Part shown: positions 13,601 to 25,299 of the stretch, one piece after another
Layout of the letters: every line of letters starts with the position of its first letter
Position numbering within the stretch: position 1 is the stretch's first letter
From: Papio anubis
Lineage: Eukaryota > Chordata > Mammalia > Primates > Cercopithecidae
NCBI RefSeq assembly: GCF_008728515.1
Contig: NC_044996.1
Coordinates: 102,679,287-102,743,286, forward strand
Direction of reading: 5' to 3'
Length of the DNA: 64,000 nucleotides
Made by a program: the position numbers and the translations under genes
The notes under the pieces: model-generated
Told to the model about the DNA's origin: nothing
The model's database searches: none
The model's input: only the letters and a program-made list of their open reading frames with translations

Positions 13601-14736
13601 ACATCCTTTTCTCTCCATTGTTGGAGGAGGATTCAATTCCACAGCTTCACCTTAGCATTTGGCTTATGATAAGGAGTCCATGCAACCTCCTGGAGGTACA
13701 TTTTTGTCCCAAACTCAATTTCAAGCTTCTGGTCAAAGTCCTAGGAAAAAAAACTGCATCTGAGGGATCTGGAGGCAGATGATAATGGAAGTTAAAAAGC
13801 ACAATGCAAGTGAGCAGGGCTAATTCCTGCCGATTCAGCCAAGCTTCCTGTTTCAAGGATAAAGGTCACACTAGTATCCATGGCATAAATGAGGTTGAGG
13901 TAATTCAAGGCTATTGACAGCAGGGGAGATAGGGTGTATGTGGGTAAGAGCAGATACTCCCACCCCCTGGGCTCTCCTGTTAACATGGGTGAAAACCACT
14001 TTAACACCCATGGGTAGCAGCCTGTCATGGCTGCTAGGACTAGAGGATACAAGGATGGAGGAAAGAAAGAGGAACAACTCACTTTCACTCCCTCACATAC
14101 CCCAAGTATTTGCCAGGAAGAGAAAGGAACCAGAGATACCTGCGCCCCTCTTTCTAGATGAGTAGCAATTCATCTTCAGTCGGTACCCCTTTCAAATGTA
14201 TCCTGAACCCCTGGGACTCCTCTGAAAAAAAACTTCTTTTTTTCATTGATAAGTAATTGTGTCTCTGTACTACAAGACACTCCCTGAGATGCATCCTCCA
14301 AAATGGGAAAAGTTAATTTGCCAGATCTTACACTGGTTGGTTTAGGATTGGGCTCAGGGGAAGGGAACCTGGAAGCCCAACATGCCGGCAAAAGGGTAGT
14401 TTACTACCAGTCGGGCTTTTGGCCTCCCTCTCCCTGTGCAAACCAGTAAAAGGCCTTGGGATTTTTAAGCCATCCTTACCACTCCCCTTGTTTTGTTTTG
14501 ATACATGAATTTTAATAACCCGGTTTGTCTGTTCTTGCCCTCAGGCCATCAAACTCCAAAGAGTCATGCAATCGGAGCCTCTGATGATGGCTCCTTCTGC
14601 TGGGAAACCTTAGATAGGACTTTGAGGGAACTCTGACTGCCGTTTTCCCCAAAACAGCGCCCCCTGTCAGCAGAAAGCAGTTAAAATTGGTCTTCTTCCT
14701 TATCCTTATCCTAATGGCAGTTAGATGTACTTCTTT
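10684..14736 (+). other. Non-coding interior of the ERV
   Basis: About 4 kb of AT-rich ERV interior with frequent stops in all frames and no retroviral motif. A small hairpin (7-bp stem, 5-base loop) lies at 12648-12666. The region belongs to the element because it lies between matching LTRs with a shared target duplication. Confidence 0.7.
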
Positions 14737-14747
14737 GGAGGGGGGAA
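14737..14747 (+). other. Polypurine tract of the ERV
   Basis: The uninterrupted purine run ggaggggggaa sits immediately upstream of the 3' LTR TG start, the expected site of plus-strand priming in retroviral replication. Confidence 0.8.
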
Positions 14748-15055
14748 TGAGACAGCCAGGTGGGAAGGGGTTCCCAGAGAAACTCCAACCAGGCTGTGCA
14801 CTGGGAGGATAGGGTGTAGCCTCAGGAAATTTGTGCCACTTGCAGTGCAGAGGAGCCTGGCCTCTCCTGTTCCTCTGTTGTAACCTGGGATTAAATCTGT
14901 GAGATGGGGGCCTGTTAACAGGAACCCCTCTCAATTTGCTGAGAGTTTTTTTCCCCCTTTTCACCCAATAAATTCCATTCCCACTCACCCTTCAAAGTGT
15001 CTGTATGCCTAACTTTTCTTGGTTGTGTGACAAAAAGGCAGTTTTTTCTACAACA
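14748..15055 (+). repeat. 3' LTR of the non-coding ERV
   Basis: 308 bp, TG...CA, the partner of 8906-9214. It keeps an AATAAA polyadenylation signal (cccaataaattcc near 14965). The AAGG duplication follows at 15056. Confidence 0.9.
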
Positions 15056-15085
15056 AAGGTTCTCCCACTAGAAATATAGTGGATG

Positions 15086-15437
15086 GCAATATGGTTTGTA
15101 TCTGTGTCCCCACCCAAATCTCATCTTGAATTGTCCTCCCATAATTCCCACATGTTGTGAGAGGGACCCAGTGGGAGATAATTTGAATCATGGGGGGGCT
15201 TTCCCCCATATTGTTCCTGTGGTAGTGAATAAGTCTCACGAGATCAGTTTTATCAGGGGTTTCCACTTTTGCATCTTTCTCATTTTCTCTTGCCGCTGCC
15301 ATGTTCAAAGTGCCTTTCACCTCCTGCCATGATTCTGAGGCCTCCCCAGCCATGTGGAACTGTAAGGCCAATTAAACCTCTTTTTCTTCCCAGTCTTGGG
15401 TATGTCTTTATCAGCAGCATGAAAATGGACTAATACA
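15086..15437 (+). mobile_element. THE1-type MaLR solo LTR
   Basis: Diagnostic THE1 phrases in order: atatggtttg, ccccacccaaatctcatctt, cccacatgttgtgagaggga, aataagtctcacgagatcag, cagccatgtggaactgtaag, attaaacctctttttctt, gactaataca. Length of about 352 bp fits one LTR; no internal region is attached. Confidence 0.95.
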
Positions 15438-16780
15438 GAGGACTACTAAATATCTGTTGAAAATAGAAATTTCTAGGCTTGTATCTAAATTGCATATAAT
15501 GTGTCACTGAGTAGGATGGGTGTAGTTTACCCCAGCGTGTCGGGAGGGGGAGCAGAGAGATGTGGCGCCATGGAACTTCAAATAGCTGCTCATCCCTTGT
15601 AGCAGGGCAATAACAGTAAATTGTGTAAAGAGGTATGCTGGAAAGATGGCTGATGTTTTCTAACTTTTAGGCTTACAGTAGTGACACATATCCTTCTGTG
15701 TTGACTAGATTTAGAATTTTTAGTTGGATGACAAGAACACAAAATTTGGGTTTTTCTCAGAGTGACTTTCATTAAGGAGAAAGTTAGCCAATGGTAAATG
15801 AAAAAGAAATATTTAAAAATAATGTGCAACTTAAATTTGCAATGCCTAATTTTTTTTGTTAAATGATTTTGTTTGTGACCCACGTAATAGGTCACAAATC
15901 ACAGTGCTCCTGCACTAGCCTGAATTACCATTGTGCTACTGAATGATGACTTCAGAAAATGCAAGAACTCCAGGATGGCTGACTCATTATATATTGAGCA
16001 GCTTGTATATTCACATCACAGTATGTGGGGGTGGGTGCTGTGTACACACAAAGGCAAACTTCCAATGCACTGGAATTGGTGTCTCCCTAAACGTCCTGTT
16101 TACGGCTTAACATGTACAGGTCCATTGTGCCCACCTGTCTTGTGTATGTTGGTCTCTGATGCCTTTCAGTTAGGCTTTTTAAGAGGAGCCCAAAGTATTT
16201 CTGAATAATGAAGGTTTGTTTGTTTGTCCTGACATACCAGAGGGTTTTCCTATAGCCTTGAATATCAGCTTTTCAATCCCTGAAAACCCTCATCACACAG
16301 TACAGTTTTTTTCAAACAGTATGTTAGCAGTACATTTTTTTTTCTGGAACGAATAACACAGTTTTAAAGTGATTGCAGAGTTCCCGAAGTTAGCAGGACT
16401 TTAGAGAATACAGGACAACTTGAACTTAAGGTGCTTAAGGCCCTTGTAAAAGTTTTATGATTCTTTCATGCTTTTGCTTTTGTGTTCTAAAATGCAGAAA
16501 GACCTTGAGGGAGAGAAGAGGAAGCAAAATGTTATCAGAAGGAAAAAAATTCTTGTGAGTGCTACCTGGAGGGGAAAATGTGAAACTGGATCTTAATTTT
16601 TTTTTGTTTTGTTTTTCAAAGGATATTTCTGCCTGTGAAAAATGAGGCCTATGAAGGACAGAAAATGTGCCAAAGTCACTTTTTGTAACAATCTCCAAAT
16701 TCCACATATGTCCACGTGAGTGACTGGACAAATTCTAACAGACTATAAGGGCTCTGGAGCTCCTTTTCCTCCACTCAAAA
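15438..16780. other. Unique or unrecognised DNA
   Basis: No gene or named repeat recognised. A short (GTTT)n run lies near 16215. Confidence 0.45.
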
Positions 16781-16789
16781 ATCTCATTC

Positions 16790-16900
16790 TCCCAATACCT
16801 TATCATGTATCACTTATCATTCACTTAAGAAATATTTTTGTAATACCTACTATGTGCCAGGTACAGCATCATGTCACGGAAATACGAAGATCAAAATAGT
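16790..16900 (+). repeat. L2-like LINE fragment
   Basis: The phrase ttcacttaagaaatattttt followed by tacctactatgtgccaggta is typical of the L2/MIR 3' region. Only a short piece remains. Confidence 0.6.
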
Positions 16901-16950
16901 AGTGAGCAAAACAGAAACCTTCTGCTAAAAAAACATGTGTTTAAAATATA

Positions 16951-18071
16951 TGACACTCATCAAAGACAGCAAGGGAGACTAGTCAATAGGGGACTATCAC
17001 AATATATAGAGGAAAAATTGCAGTGAGGTCTCACAGTAAGGCAGAAAAATGAGGCTTGTCTCCCAATCCAACAAGAACAAGTGTGGATTTATAGCCAAGG
17101 AGCAATGTCGGGGGTCAGTGGATGGAAAATCAGTAACAGTAAACATCAGGGGTAAGGAGGAGTCTTCACTGACTGACTCAACAGGATTCTTGCTGAAGGC
17201 AGGCCAGAGTGACAAGATATGGAGAATGGGGTATGAGGAATTTGATCAGCTGTTCAGGGTAGTCAGGTACCAATGGTGGATAATTTTCACTAAATTAACT
17301 TAATAGTATGACAGGCCATATCTCACTAACAGCTGAATAGGCAGGACTCTAAAACAACTATTTCAGCACTGACTGAGTGGTGAAGTTAAATATTAAATGC
17401 TGAGAGAGCCAGTGCCGTTATACAAAGGCTGGAAGGTAACAAAAGCACATCAAGAGTTTTTCCCAGGCCTTTCCTCAGGCCTTGAAGCATGACAAGGTAA
17501 TGATAGAATTAAGCAAGTTTTTACTGGGGGTCTGAAGAAACTCCCCAGACCTCCACAAAATTTTTATTGGGGGTCTAAAGGAACTCCTCAAAGCTCCATG
17601 ATTTAGTAGGAGATAAGATAAGGGTAATCACCCCAGCACCTGGACCCATCTAGATTAAGTAAATTTACTGAGGCTCCAGAGGAAGGTCTTCAAAACTCAG
17701 ATTTTAGTTACAGATTAGAAGAAGTTAATCACTTATGTCTTTAGACGAATGCACAGTTACACATAGACATATAGCTTAGAAGGTATATAAGTTCTGGAAA
17801 ACTTTGTAATTTTGAGTTGGTCTGGCGATAGTTTCCCACCCTTCTCCCCGTACCTGGTTACAGAAATAAACTCTCTTCTTTCCCAGTTCACCCGCATCTT
17901 GTCATTGCGCAGCGAGAATAAGCAACCCCACCCTTGGTTTGGTCTGAGAACAGTAAGATTCTTGTTCAAAATGGATTCTACAAGGACAGAGGAAAGTCCA
18001 AGTTTGGGCCTAATCAATAACAGGCTCAGAAGAGCCTAACTAAAGTTAGGTCAAGGAGAGAGTCTTTGTCA
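16951..18071 (+). mobile_element. LTR-like repeat copy A, split by a younger solo LTR
   Basis: Together with 23887-24316 this forms a related pair in the same orientation. Both begin TGACA and end TTTGTCA, so the termini are inverted repeats as in LTRs. Shared blocks include aggaatttgatcagct, ggaaaatcagtaac/ggaaaattactgaa, and gagagagtctttgtca. Copy A is interrupted at 17309-17952 by an unrelated LTR; without it copy A is about 477 bp against 430 bp for copy B. The family is not identified with certainty (MER21/MER52-like from memory). No clear target duplication flanks the pair. Confidence 0.65.
17309..17952 (+). mobile_element. Solo LTR of a class I-type ERV inserted in copy A
   Basis: 644 bp, TG...CA, closely related to 31948-32606. 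It has promoter and polyadenylation signals in LTR order: TATATAA at 17784-17790 and AATAAA at 17865-17870. The interrupted host repeat continues on both sides (aacttaatagta before, gtaagattcttg after), and copy B at about 24205-24220 shows the uninterrupted join aacttagtaagattcttg. The short sequence GTA is present on both sides, giving a weak target duplication. Confidence 0.85.
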
Positions 18072-18963
18072 TTCTTCTCTTGATCAAGGAAAGAAGAAAC
18101 ATTCAGATATTTGCTGAATGGTGCAAGGAGTCAGGCATTTAATGATGGGAATTTTCATTAAAACAAAATAAAAACAAAGATTATGGCTGGAAACAGTTGT
18201 TGAATCCAGTAGGCAGATAGTTAAGAAGATTTTTGGTTTAAGCTCAAAACATTTTTAGATGGGGAAGTGAGGACAGCAGTGGCAATATGAGAAATTTCTT
18301 GGTTTGATTTGCAGTTTTAATGTCTTTGCTGATGACATCAGGTGTTTCAGTGAGCTTTCTAAGTGGGCCACACAGCAGCAGGTATGAAGTTATGATCATT
18401 ACCTACAGATCATCTGCTATGGTTTATATTGTTTGAAGTCCAGCTTCAATTTGCAGGACTTTATGGAAAGGGCAGTTTTTGGTCTCAGTGATACCAAGTC
18501 AGGAGGCTGGGAGAAAAATTGGAAGCATTCGTTTGGAGAGTTATAACCAGAAAAAGAAAACTAGAAAAGTTCAAAATCCAGTCCAGTTTACAGAAAGATA
18601 ATACAACCGAACACAATGAATAGGACTATAATCTGGTAACAGGTGCACTATAGTTTTCCACTGAAACAAAATTTATTTCTATAGTCATCCCCCTTGTTTG
18701 TTAAACTAAATCTGATCTCATTAGCTTTGGCCTGCCTATTTACATAAATACAAAAAGAATGGTAATTAACCACATAGGCCTTTTAGAGTCTGCTTTTTTG
18801 GAACTTTTCATAAGGAATCTCAAACTAGACTTTTAAAACCTTCTCAAGGCTATGAAGCCAAGCCAAGAATTCCCTACCAAATTTCACCTGCAATATCTTT
18901 GGATTTAGATGAATTCCTCTTTTCTCAAGGTCCTCAAGGTACTCTGAGGTTCCTGGGCCTGCA

Positions 18964-19420
18964 TGATGGTTAATTTTATGTGTCAACTTGACTGGGTTAA
19001 TGGATGCTGGTTATTTCTGGGTATATCTGTGAGGGTGTTTTTGGAAGAGAATGGCATTTGAATCAGTAGACTGAGTAAGGAAGACCCACCCTGCCCAGTG
19101 TGAGTGGGCATCATCCAGTCTTTTGAGGGCCCACCTGAATAGAACAAAAAGGCAAGGAAGGGTAAATTCTCTCACTTTTTTTGAGCTGGAAAATCTATCT
19201 TCTGCCTGTGGACAGCAGAGCTCCTAGTTCTTGAGCCTTCAGACTCCATGATTTACATCAGCATCCCTCTGGTTCTCAGGCCTACTGCCATAAATTGGGA
19301 GTTACACCATTGGCTCCCCTGGTTCTGAGGCCTTCAAACTCAAACTTGATTATACCGCTGGTTTTCCTGGTTCTTGGTATCCATAATCATGCAAGCTAAT
19401 TCCCACGATAAATCTCTTAA

Positions 19421-19472
<52 letters not shown>

Positions 19473-19511
19473 TTGTTGGTTTTGTTTCTCCAGAGAACCC
19501 CGACTTATACA
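18964..19511 (+). mobile_element. LTR-like repeat of uncertain family
   Basis: Starts tgatggttaattttatgtgt and ends tctccagagaaccccgactt followed by ataca, with gaatcagtagactgagtaa and gcccacctgaatagaacaaa inside. TG...CA ends and length fit an LTR of an old primate/mammalian element. I recognise the repeat but not its name with confidence. A CTAT microsatellite has expanded near its 3' end. Confidence 0.7.
19421..19470 (+). repeat. (CTAT)n microsatellite
   Basis: 50 bp of uninterrupted CTAT, 12.5 units, within the LTR-like repeat above. Likely length-polymorphic because it is pure. Confidence 0.97.
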
Positions 19512-22417
19512 ATCTGCCAGGAAGTAACCTCCCTCACTCACCTGTAATGCTGGGAACCCTGTAAGGCAGGTACCAGGCCAGTTTTTCCAAGAGTGTTTTG
19601 TAAGCATTGGCTCTATAAAGTCAACTTTATTTCCTTAAAGCTAATTCTATACCCATTATTTCCTAATATGGCATTCTGGTCAAAATCTTGGTAATAAAAC
19701 CAATTTCTCCAGTTGTGTCTAGTTACAAGGAAAACATATTCTTACTGAACTTAGGCAAATAACTATATTGCCATGAAAATAAGAATATTCAATAAGAGGT
19801 TCCAAATTCTGGGAAGGATAAGGTAGGGAGAAAGATAAATATTCATTTTTGTTCACAAAAGTATAATCTACTAAATTGTTATAAGTTATAGATAGCTTAA
19901 GAGAAAAGAGGAAAAGGGTCCTTGAATCTGGAAACTAACATTAAAGAATCAGCAATGTTTTAAAACAAAAGTATACAAAAGTATAAACATTCTCATTAGT
20001 TCATTCAGTCCCATGTCACAAATCCTTGTTTTCCTTGATTTAGGGTTAGCAGTTTTATGAGACCATCAGTTTCTTCATTAAGTCTGGAAGTTCTTACTCA
20101 ATCCAGTGGCATGTTTGCAAAGTTATTCAATTGATGCCATCATGGAAATTTCTTGCCTATAGCTGATTATAGATGCTTTCAGAGAAGAATCAAAGTAAAA
20201 CAAAAACTGTCTGTGAGTGACAGAAGACTTAAAATGATCATGATTAAAGATTGGAAGAGAGTTCATTTGACAAGAAATTTGGTTAGTTCTGTGGCATACA
20301 GCATTTTAGGATAATAACTGCAATTATGACTGATTATGTGGTCAGTAAGGGCATTGACAAATTTTTAGGAATTTCATACAATTTCTGAAACACATATTAA
20401 TAAGTTATATTCATACACATATCATCTATAGAAAGTTAAGCATCACTTCTTATTTGACAATGCTTTTCATATGATTTAACATATGAAATAAACCTAATTA
20501 CTTTAATATCTCTCTTTTACAAGGTGAAAGAACAAGTTCTTTAATAAGAGAGCCCTCTGGTAAATGTCAGTTAGTTCCAAGTCAAAAAGACATCATTTAG
20601 AATTTGATTTTGGGAAGTTTGTCAAAAATGTCAAAAGGTTTGAGCACTTGATTAAATAGGATTATAGATCTCTATGAAATATACTTAGTTATCCATTTAA
20701 TCAAAGTGGCAGTAAAAGATTCCAGAGGTAAATATAGAAAGTAACATATTCGAGAAAAATAACCCTAGCTTTTTTAATATTGAAAAGATTTGCTTTCAAA
20801 AGTAATTAAATATGTGATAAAGACAACATGAAGCACAGGAAATTTATCTACATAAGACATAGCATCTTTCCTTCCTAGATGAATTATTCAACAGGTAAAG
20901 ACAAATATTTTACAATAATTTAAGAAAACGTTGCCCTTTTAACAGAGCGAAAACCAAATTCTAGATTTGGATTAGTACATTATTGCACTTAAAAAAAATC
21001 CTTATAAAAATATTAGCATCTTGACTACACATAAAATTCCTTTTCCACAACTTCTACAACTTTTAAAAAATATGTATTTAGCTTCAGTCCTACTCTTTTC
21101 CCCTTTCTCATTTTGAACAATCACTCATCTTACTTTAGGACAAAATGACTCTTTTTTCCTTAATGAAAAAGGATTTTTCATATTTTATATACTTTATTAA
21201 AAACGTAACCTACTACCCTTGTATATTTTGCATACAAAGTTGCTTCCCCACAGCCTTATTATTTCCAGTGGTGTATATAATATTTTTTAGCCATCATTCA
21301 CCTTTCTTTTACAGAAAAAAACTAGGAAGTGGACAATTGTGAAGTCTGTCACATACCGGGATTCTGTATGAGCACATTAGCAAATTTTATGAATATACCA
21401 TCCCACATTTCTTACAGCTTTAGGCTATTTTTTTATAATACAATTTTTCATGTTTATTAAGAGGTCCAAATATATTTTAGCCTCTCTGTTCCATATGAAA
21501 ATAAGAACCCAAAGTATAGAGACATAAACTTAGATTTAGTAGTGTTTTAATAGTTTATCTTGCTTAGAAATGATCTAGTTATTTAATTAATATCTATTAC
21601 CTAATTTAACTTAGGATAACTCTTAAGGTTTCACATCACCAAATATTTGGAAACTGTTTTTAGGTTATAATAATTATAACATCATACAAGGCTAAATATC
21701 ATTTCAAGTTATTTTTCTGTTAACTAATTTTATAGCATGTGCATGTTAGGCAAGCATCAACAAAACAAAAACCTAAAAATGTTAAACATATGGTCTTTTG
21801 TTTAACTGCTCTGCTTGATATACATGAAGTGGTGGATACTGCACTTCTTCATTCATTCTTAGGTTAAATTTATAATTTTTATAACTTTAAGCATTTAGTA
21901 GAGATAACACACTGGTAAACCCAGGTAGAATAAATATGTATGCTCATCTTATACTTAATGCTGATAACTCAGAGGACATACCCTTTTTTAATTAAACCAA
22001 CAATATTAAAGTAATCTTATTTCCCAAAGATCTACCCAAGTCATATAAAATTGAAAAGCATTTGAGTTAGTTCCTATATTTCTGGGAGTTTTAGGAATAT
22101 TTAATTTCTATGTCTCATTTATCTTGTAAGCCAATTTGAATAGAACTTCTCCTTTGAGGGATTTTATAAATTAATTTGGTAATACCATCTGGAAGTAGGG
22201 AAATATCATTTATGTAATACGCATGCATACATACAAGCATATATAAACATACAGATGCAAACAGAGACCTTATAGCTTTCATTCTAAAAATTTAGCCATG
22301 AATCAGGCAACACAGTAATACAAAACTCACTGGCTTATCTCCACTTATATTTTTATCTGAATTGTGTTTCTGACAAAAATGGGACAAATTGAGGTTACCT
22401 ACTCAATAAGAGCTAAA

Positions 22418-22575
22418 GATTAGGGAAAATAGCTAATGCATGCTGGGCTTAATACCTAGGTGATGGGTTGATAGGTGCAGCAAACCACCATGGCACATGT
22501 TTACCTACGTAACAAATCTGCACATCTAGCCCATGTACCCCAGAACTTAGAAGAAAAAAACAATAAAAAAGAAAG
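22418..22575 (+). mobile_element. 5'-truncated L1 3' end (primate L1)
   Basis: The diagnostic L1 3' UTR phrases gggcttaatacctaggtgat, gcagcaaaccaccatggcac and tgtacccc-agaactt are followed by an A-rich tail. Only the last 140 bp or so of the element is present, as in most L1 insertions. Confidence 0.9.
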
Positions 22576-23555
22576 TTAAAAACAGAATATGATAAAGTAT
22601 CAGTTATAAAATACATAATTGTTTTAAGAAAGAACATGTTAAAAGGAATAAATAAAATGTAAATGGTTGAAGAAAAAGAGCTAAAGCTTTTTATGAAGTT
22701 TTGTGGAGACCTCCAAGGACCTCCAAGATTTTCTTTTGCCCTGATATGTAATCCTATAAAGGCTGACGACTAAATCTGAGATCAGGGACTGAGGGTACAT
22801 CAAGAAAATGTCTAGATGATTCCAGAGTCCATCTGAGTAGACAAAATATCCAGTCTGTTTCTAATTAGCCTTTTTTTTTTCAGCCTCAGATAGTGGCTTT
22901 CAGGTATCTCTGAGTCTCTTGAGAGGCCGTGATGTGAGTGGGAGGATTAAAGTTCAAATGACTGAGAGAGTTGAGCTGGAGTGAAAAGGAAAATGTCTGG
23001 CAGGCGTGGACAGAGAAGTGGAGGAGGCAGGGGTTTGAGGGGAACATAACAAAGAATTCAAGGAAGTCGAAGGGAAGATCGAAGGTGTTAAGAGGAAGGA
23101 GCAATGGGAAGGAAGAGACCATAGAGGAGCCAGTTTGAGGAGATCTCAAGTTCCTCAAAGAGGCCACTGGAGTTCCAAATAATCCTCAGCAAACTCATGC
23201 CAATAAGAAAGGAAGTAGACAGAGCTGGCCTCAGCAGGGGTTCAAGAGGAGGAGTTTCAGACAACTGAACAATTTCCATAAAGAGAGGCCTCACAAACAG
23301 CCAGAAAAAAATAAAATTTCCAGCCCAGTAGTTGTGGAGTGGATCCTCACTTGAAAGAAAAGAGTCAGGAAAATATTCCAGGCCAGGAAGCCAGGAAGTA
23401 ATTAAATAAGGGTGGGAGACAGGAAGAATTTTCTAGCCAGGACCAGGCCCAGGAATTAGAGAATATATGTAACTCCACTCCAAACAAAGAGCCAGGAAGA
23501 AAGACCTCCAGCCCAACAGGTGCCTTCTTTCTCTCTTTCTCTTTCTTTTTCTTCT

Positions 23556-23604
23556 TCTTTTTTTGAGACAGGGTCTCATTCTGTCACCCAGGCTGGAGTG
23601 CAGG
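23556..23604 (-). mobile_element. Alu fragment
   Basis: T tract then gagacagggtctcattctgt and cacccaggctggagtgcag, where the Alu match stops abruptly. Only about 50 bp of the right-arm end remains, preceded by a CT-rich run. Confidence 0.85.
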
Positions 23605-23886
23605 AAACTCAGATGCCTTTCATAAAAAGCCTCAGACTCTAACCCAGCTTTAGAGAGTATACTCAGATTCACAAGAATCAAAACGTATCCTCACCATGCT
23701 TCAACAGACTGCCATCTGGAACACTGGCTCAAGAGTTGGGCTTACCAATGGATTCCTGATCAGTCAGCCAAGAGTGAAGACAAAGGTTTCAAAGGTGCAT
23801 ACTTCAGGATGAGAGCTCCAGGGGTCCAATGGTGAATCTGATCTTATCTGAGTCACAGCCAACATAACTGTTAAAACAATTATTCA

Positions 23887-24316
23887 TGACAACTGTTAAA
23901 GATGGTAAGAAAGACTCTGTTCCATGAAGGACTATCACAGTAGGTACAGGGACCACTGCAATGGGGTCAGTCTTGCAGTAGGGGAATAAAATTGGCATTG
24001 ACTCCCACTCCAACAAGAATAGGTAAAAGGCAGAATAGAGACTCAGTGAATGGAAAATTACTGAAAGGAAACATCAGGGCTAAGGGGGATTCTTGCTAAA
24101 CTGACCCAACAGGGTGACAAGATATCTAGTGTTGGGCATGAGGAATTTGATCAGCTATTCAGGGAGGTCAGATACCAGTGGTGGGGAATTTTCACTATAT
24201 TAACTTAGTAAGATTCTTGCTCGAACTGGATTCTACAAGCCCAAGTTTAGGCCTAGTCGAGCAGAGGGCTTAGAGGAGCCTGATTAAAGTTTGGTCAAAG
24301 GAGAGAGTCTTTGTCA
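23887..24316 (+). mobile_element. LTR-like repeat copy B (uninterrupted)
   Basis: 430 bp with TGACAACTG at the start and TTTGTCA at the end, partner of copy A. It lacks the 644-bp LTR present in copy A and so records the pre-insertion sequence. A 22-bp block of copy A (gattcttgctgaaggcaggc region) is also missing here. Confidence 0.7.
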
Positions 24317-24399
24317 CTTCCTTTTACTTTTGATGTTTGTCATCTAGTGTACACAGATAAGAAATTACAAATGACTCCAAATGCTGTCACAGAGAATAA

Positions 24400-24960
24400 G
24401 AGACGCCATGAAAGCAAAGGGAGGTCTATTTGCTGTTGGGGGTCAGGAAATGGCCCCTGAAAGTCAATGATGATTGAACTGAAATCTGAAAGGGTGCTCT
24501 AGGCTGCACGAAGAACCTGGAAAAAAAAAAATTCTTGGACAGGAAGGTACATGAATGCTCCCATAATTGGAAGATCAGAATAGAAAGCTGGAGGTAGAGT
24601 GGGAAGAATTTAAGGGGAGAAGGTTCCAGATAGATGCCTGAGTAAACTGAGCAGATCATAACAGCTGTTTTTCAGCCTCTTCTGAATTTGGGTCTTTATG
24701 TCAAGAACAGTGGGCAGCCATTGAAGGGTTTGAAAGAGAGATGAAGAAGATCTGATGGGTGTTTTGAGGGTGGATAAGGGATTGGACAGCAGCAGGAGGA
24801 GATATTGGGGGCGCAGTTCAATGACTGTGAGTGGAGTTGCATAAGAGAAAATGGTGATTTGAAACAGGGTGGTAGAAGAAGAGATCAAATGAGCCTCTTG
24901 AAATATTTAGGTCACATCTGAGGGCTGGATTGGAGAATGGGCAACGTGAAGGGGCTGAGG
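24400..24960 (+). repeat. L2-like LINE remnant
   Basis: Phrases typical of L2 3' sequence include cagtgggcagccattgaagg, gtttgaaagagagatgaaga and agggctggattggagaatgg. Strongly diverged with no open frame. Confidence 0.55.
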
Positions 24961-25299
24961 AGGACACGCAGATTCCCAGCTGATATAACTGGCTCTATGT
25001 TGGGGTCATTCACCAAGACAGGGAGAGGAGAGGAGGACCAACGTATGTGTGGTGGAGGGAGAGTGTGGATGGGCACAGGAGGGAGGAGCAGAAGGTCATC
25101 ACCTTCTAGCTGAGGCCTCTCTCATCTTTCCAACCAAAGTCGTGGCTTTCAAAGTTTTGACAGTGACCCACAGTGAGAAATATTTAACATAGCTTTCCTG
25201 TGGGCAGTCAGGGTGTATAGAAGTTTCTAAAAACAATGCTTCCCCTTTCCAAGTGCAACCAAAGGGTATTTCCTACCTTATTTTCCGTTAAAAGGGAGG

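Larger units (their letters stand above)
8902..15059 (+). mobile_element. Non-coding class I-type endogenous retrovirus, full length with both LTRs
   Basis: Two direct LTRs (8906-9214 and 14748-15055) both start TGAGACAGCC and end CTACAACA. The 4-bp sequence AAGG flanks both outer ends (8902-8905 and 15056-15059) as a target-site duplication. A primer-site-like sequence follows the 5' LTR and a purine tract precedes the 3' LTR. The 5.5-kb interior holds no gag, pol or env reading frame and is AT-rich. It reads like the MER4-group of non-autonomous class I elements; that family label is from memory. Two Alus were inserted later at 9573-9882 and 10369-10672. Confidence 0.85.
18072..23886. other. 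AT-rich non-coding DNA between LTR-like copies A and B
   Basis: 5.8 kb with stops in all frames and no retroviral coding motif. It contains an LTR-like repeat at 18964-19511, a CTAT microsatellite, a 5'-truncated L1 tail and an Alu scrap. About 22870-23530 is purine-rich. If A and B are LTRs of one provirus this is its degenerate interior, but I see no primer site after copy A or polypurine tract before copy B, so that remains inference. Confidence 0.4.
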
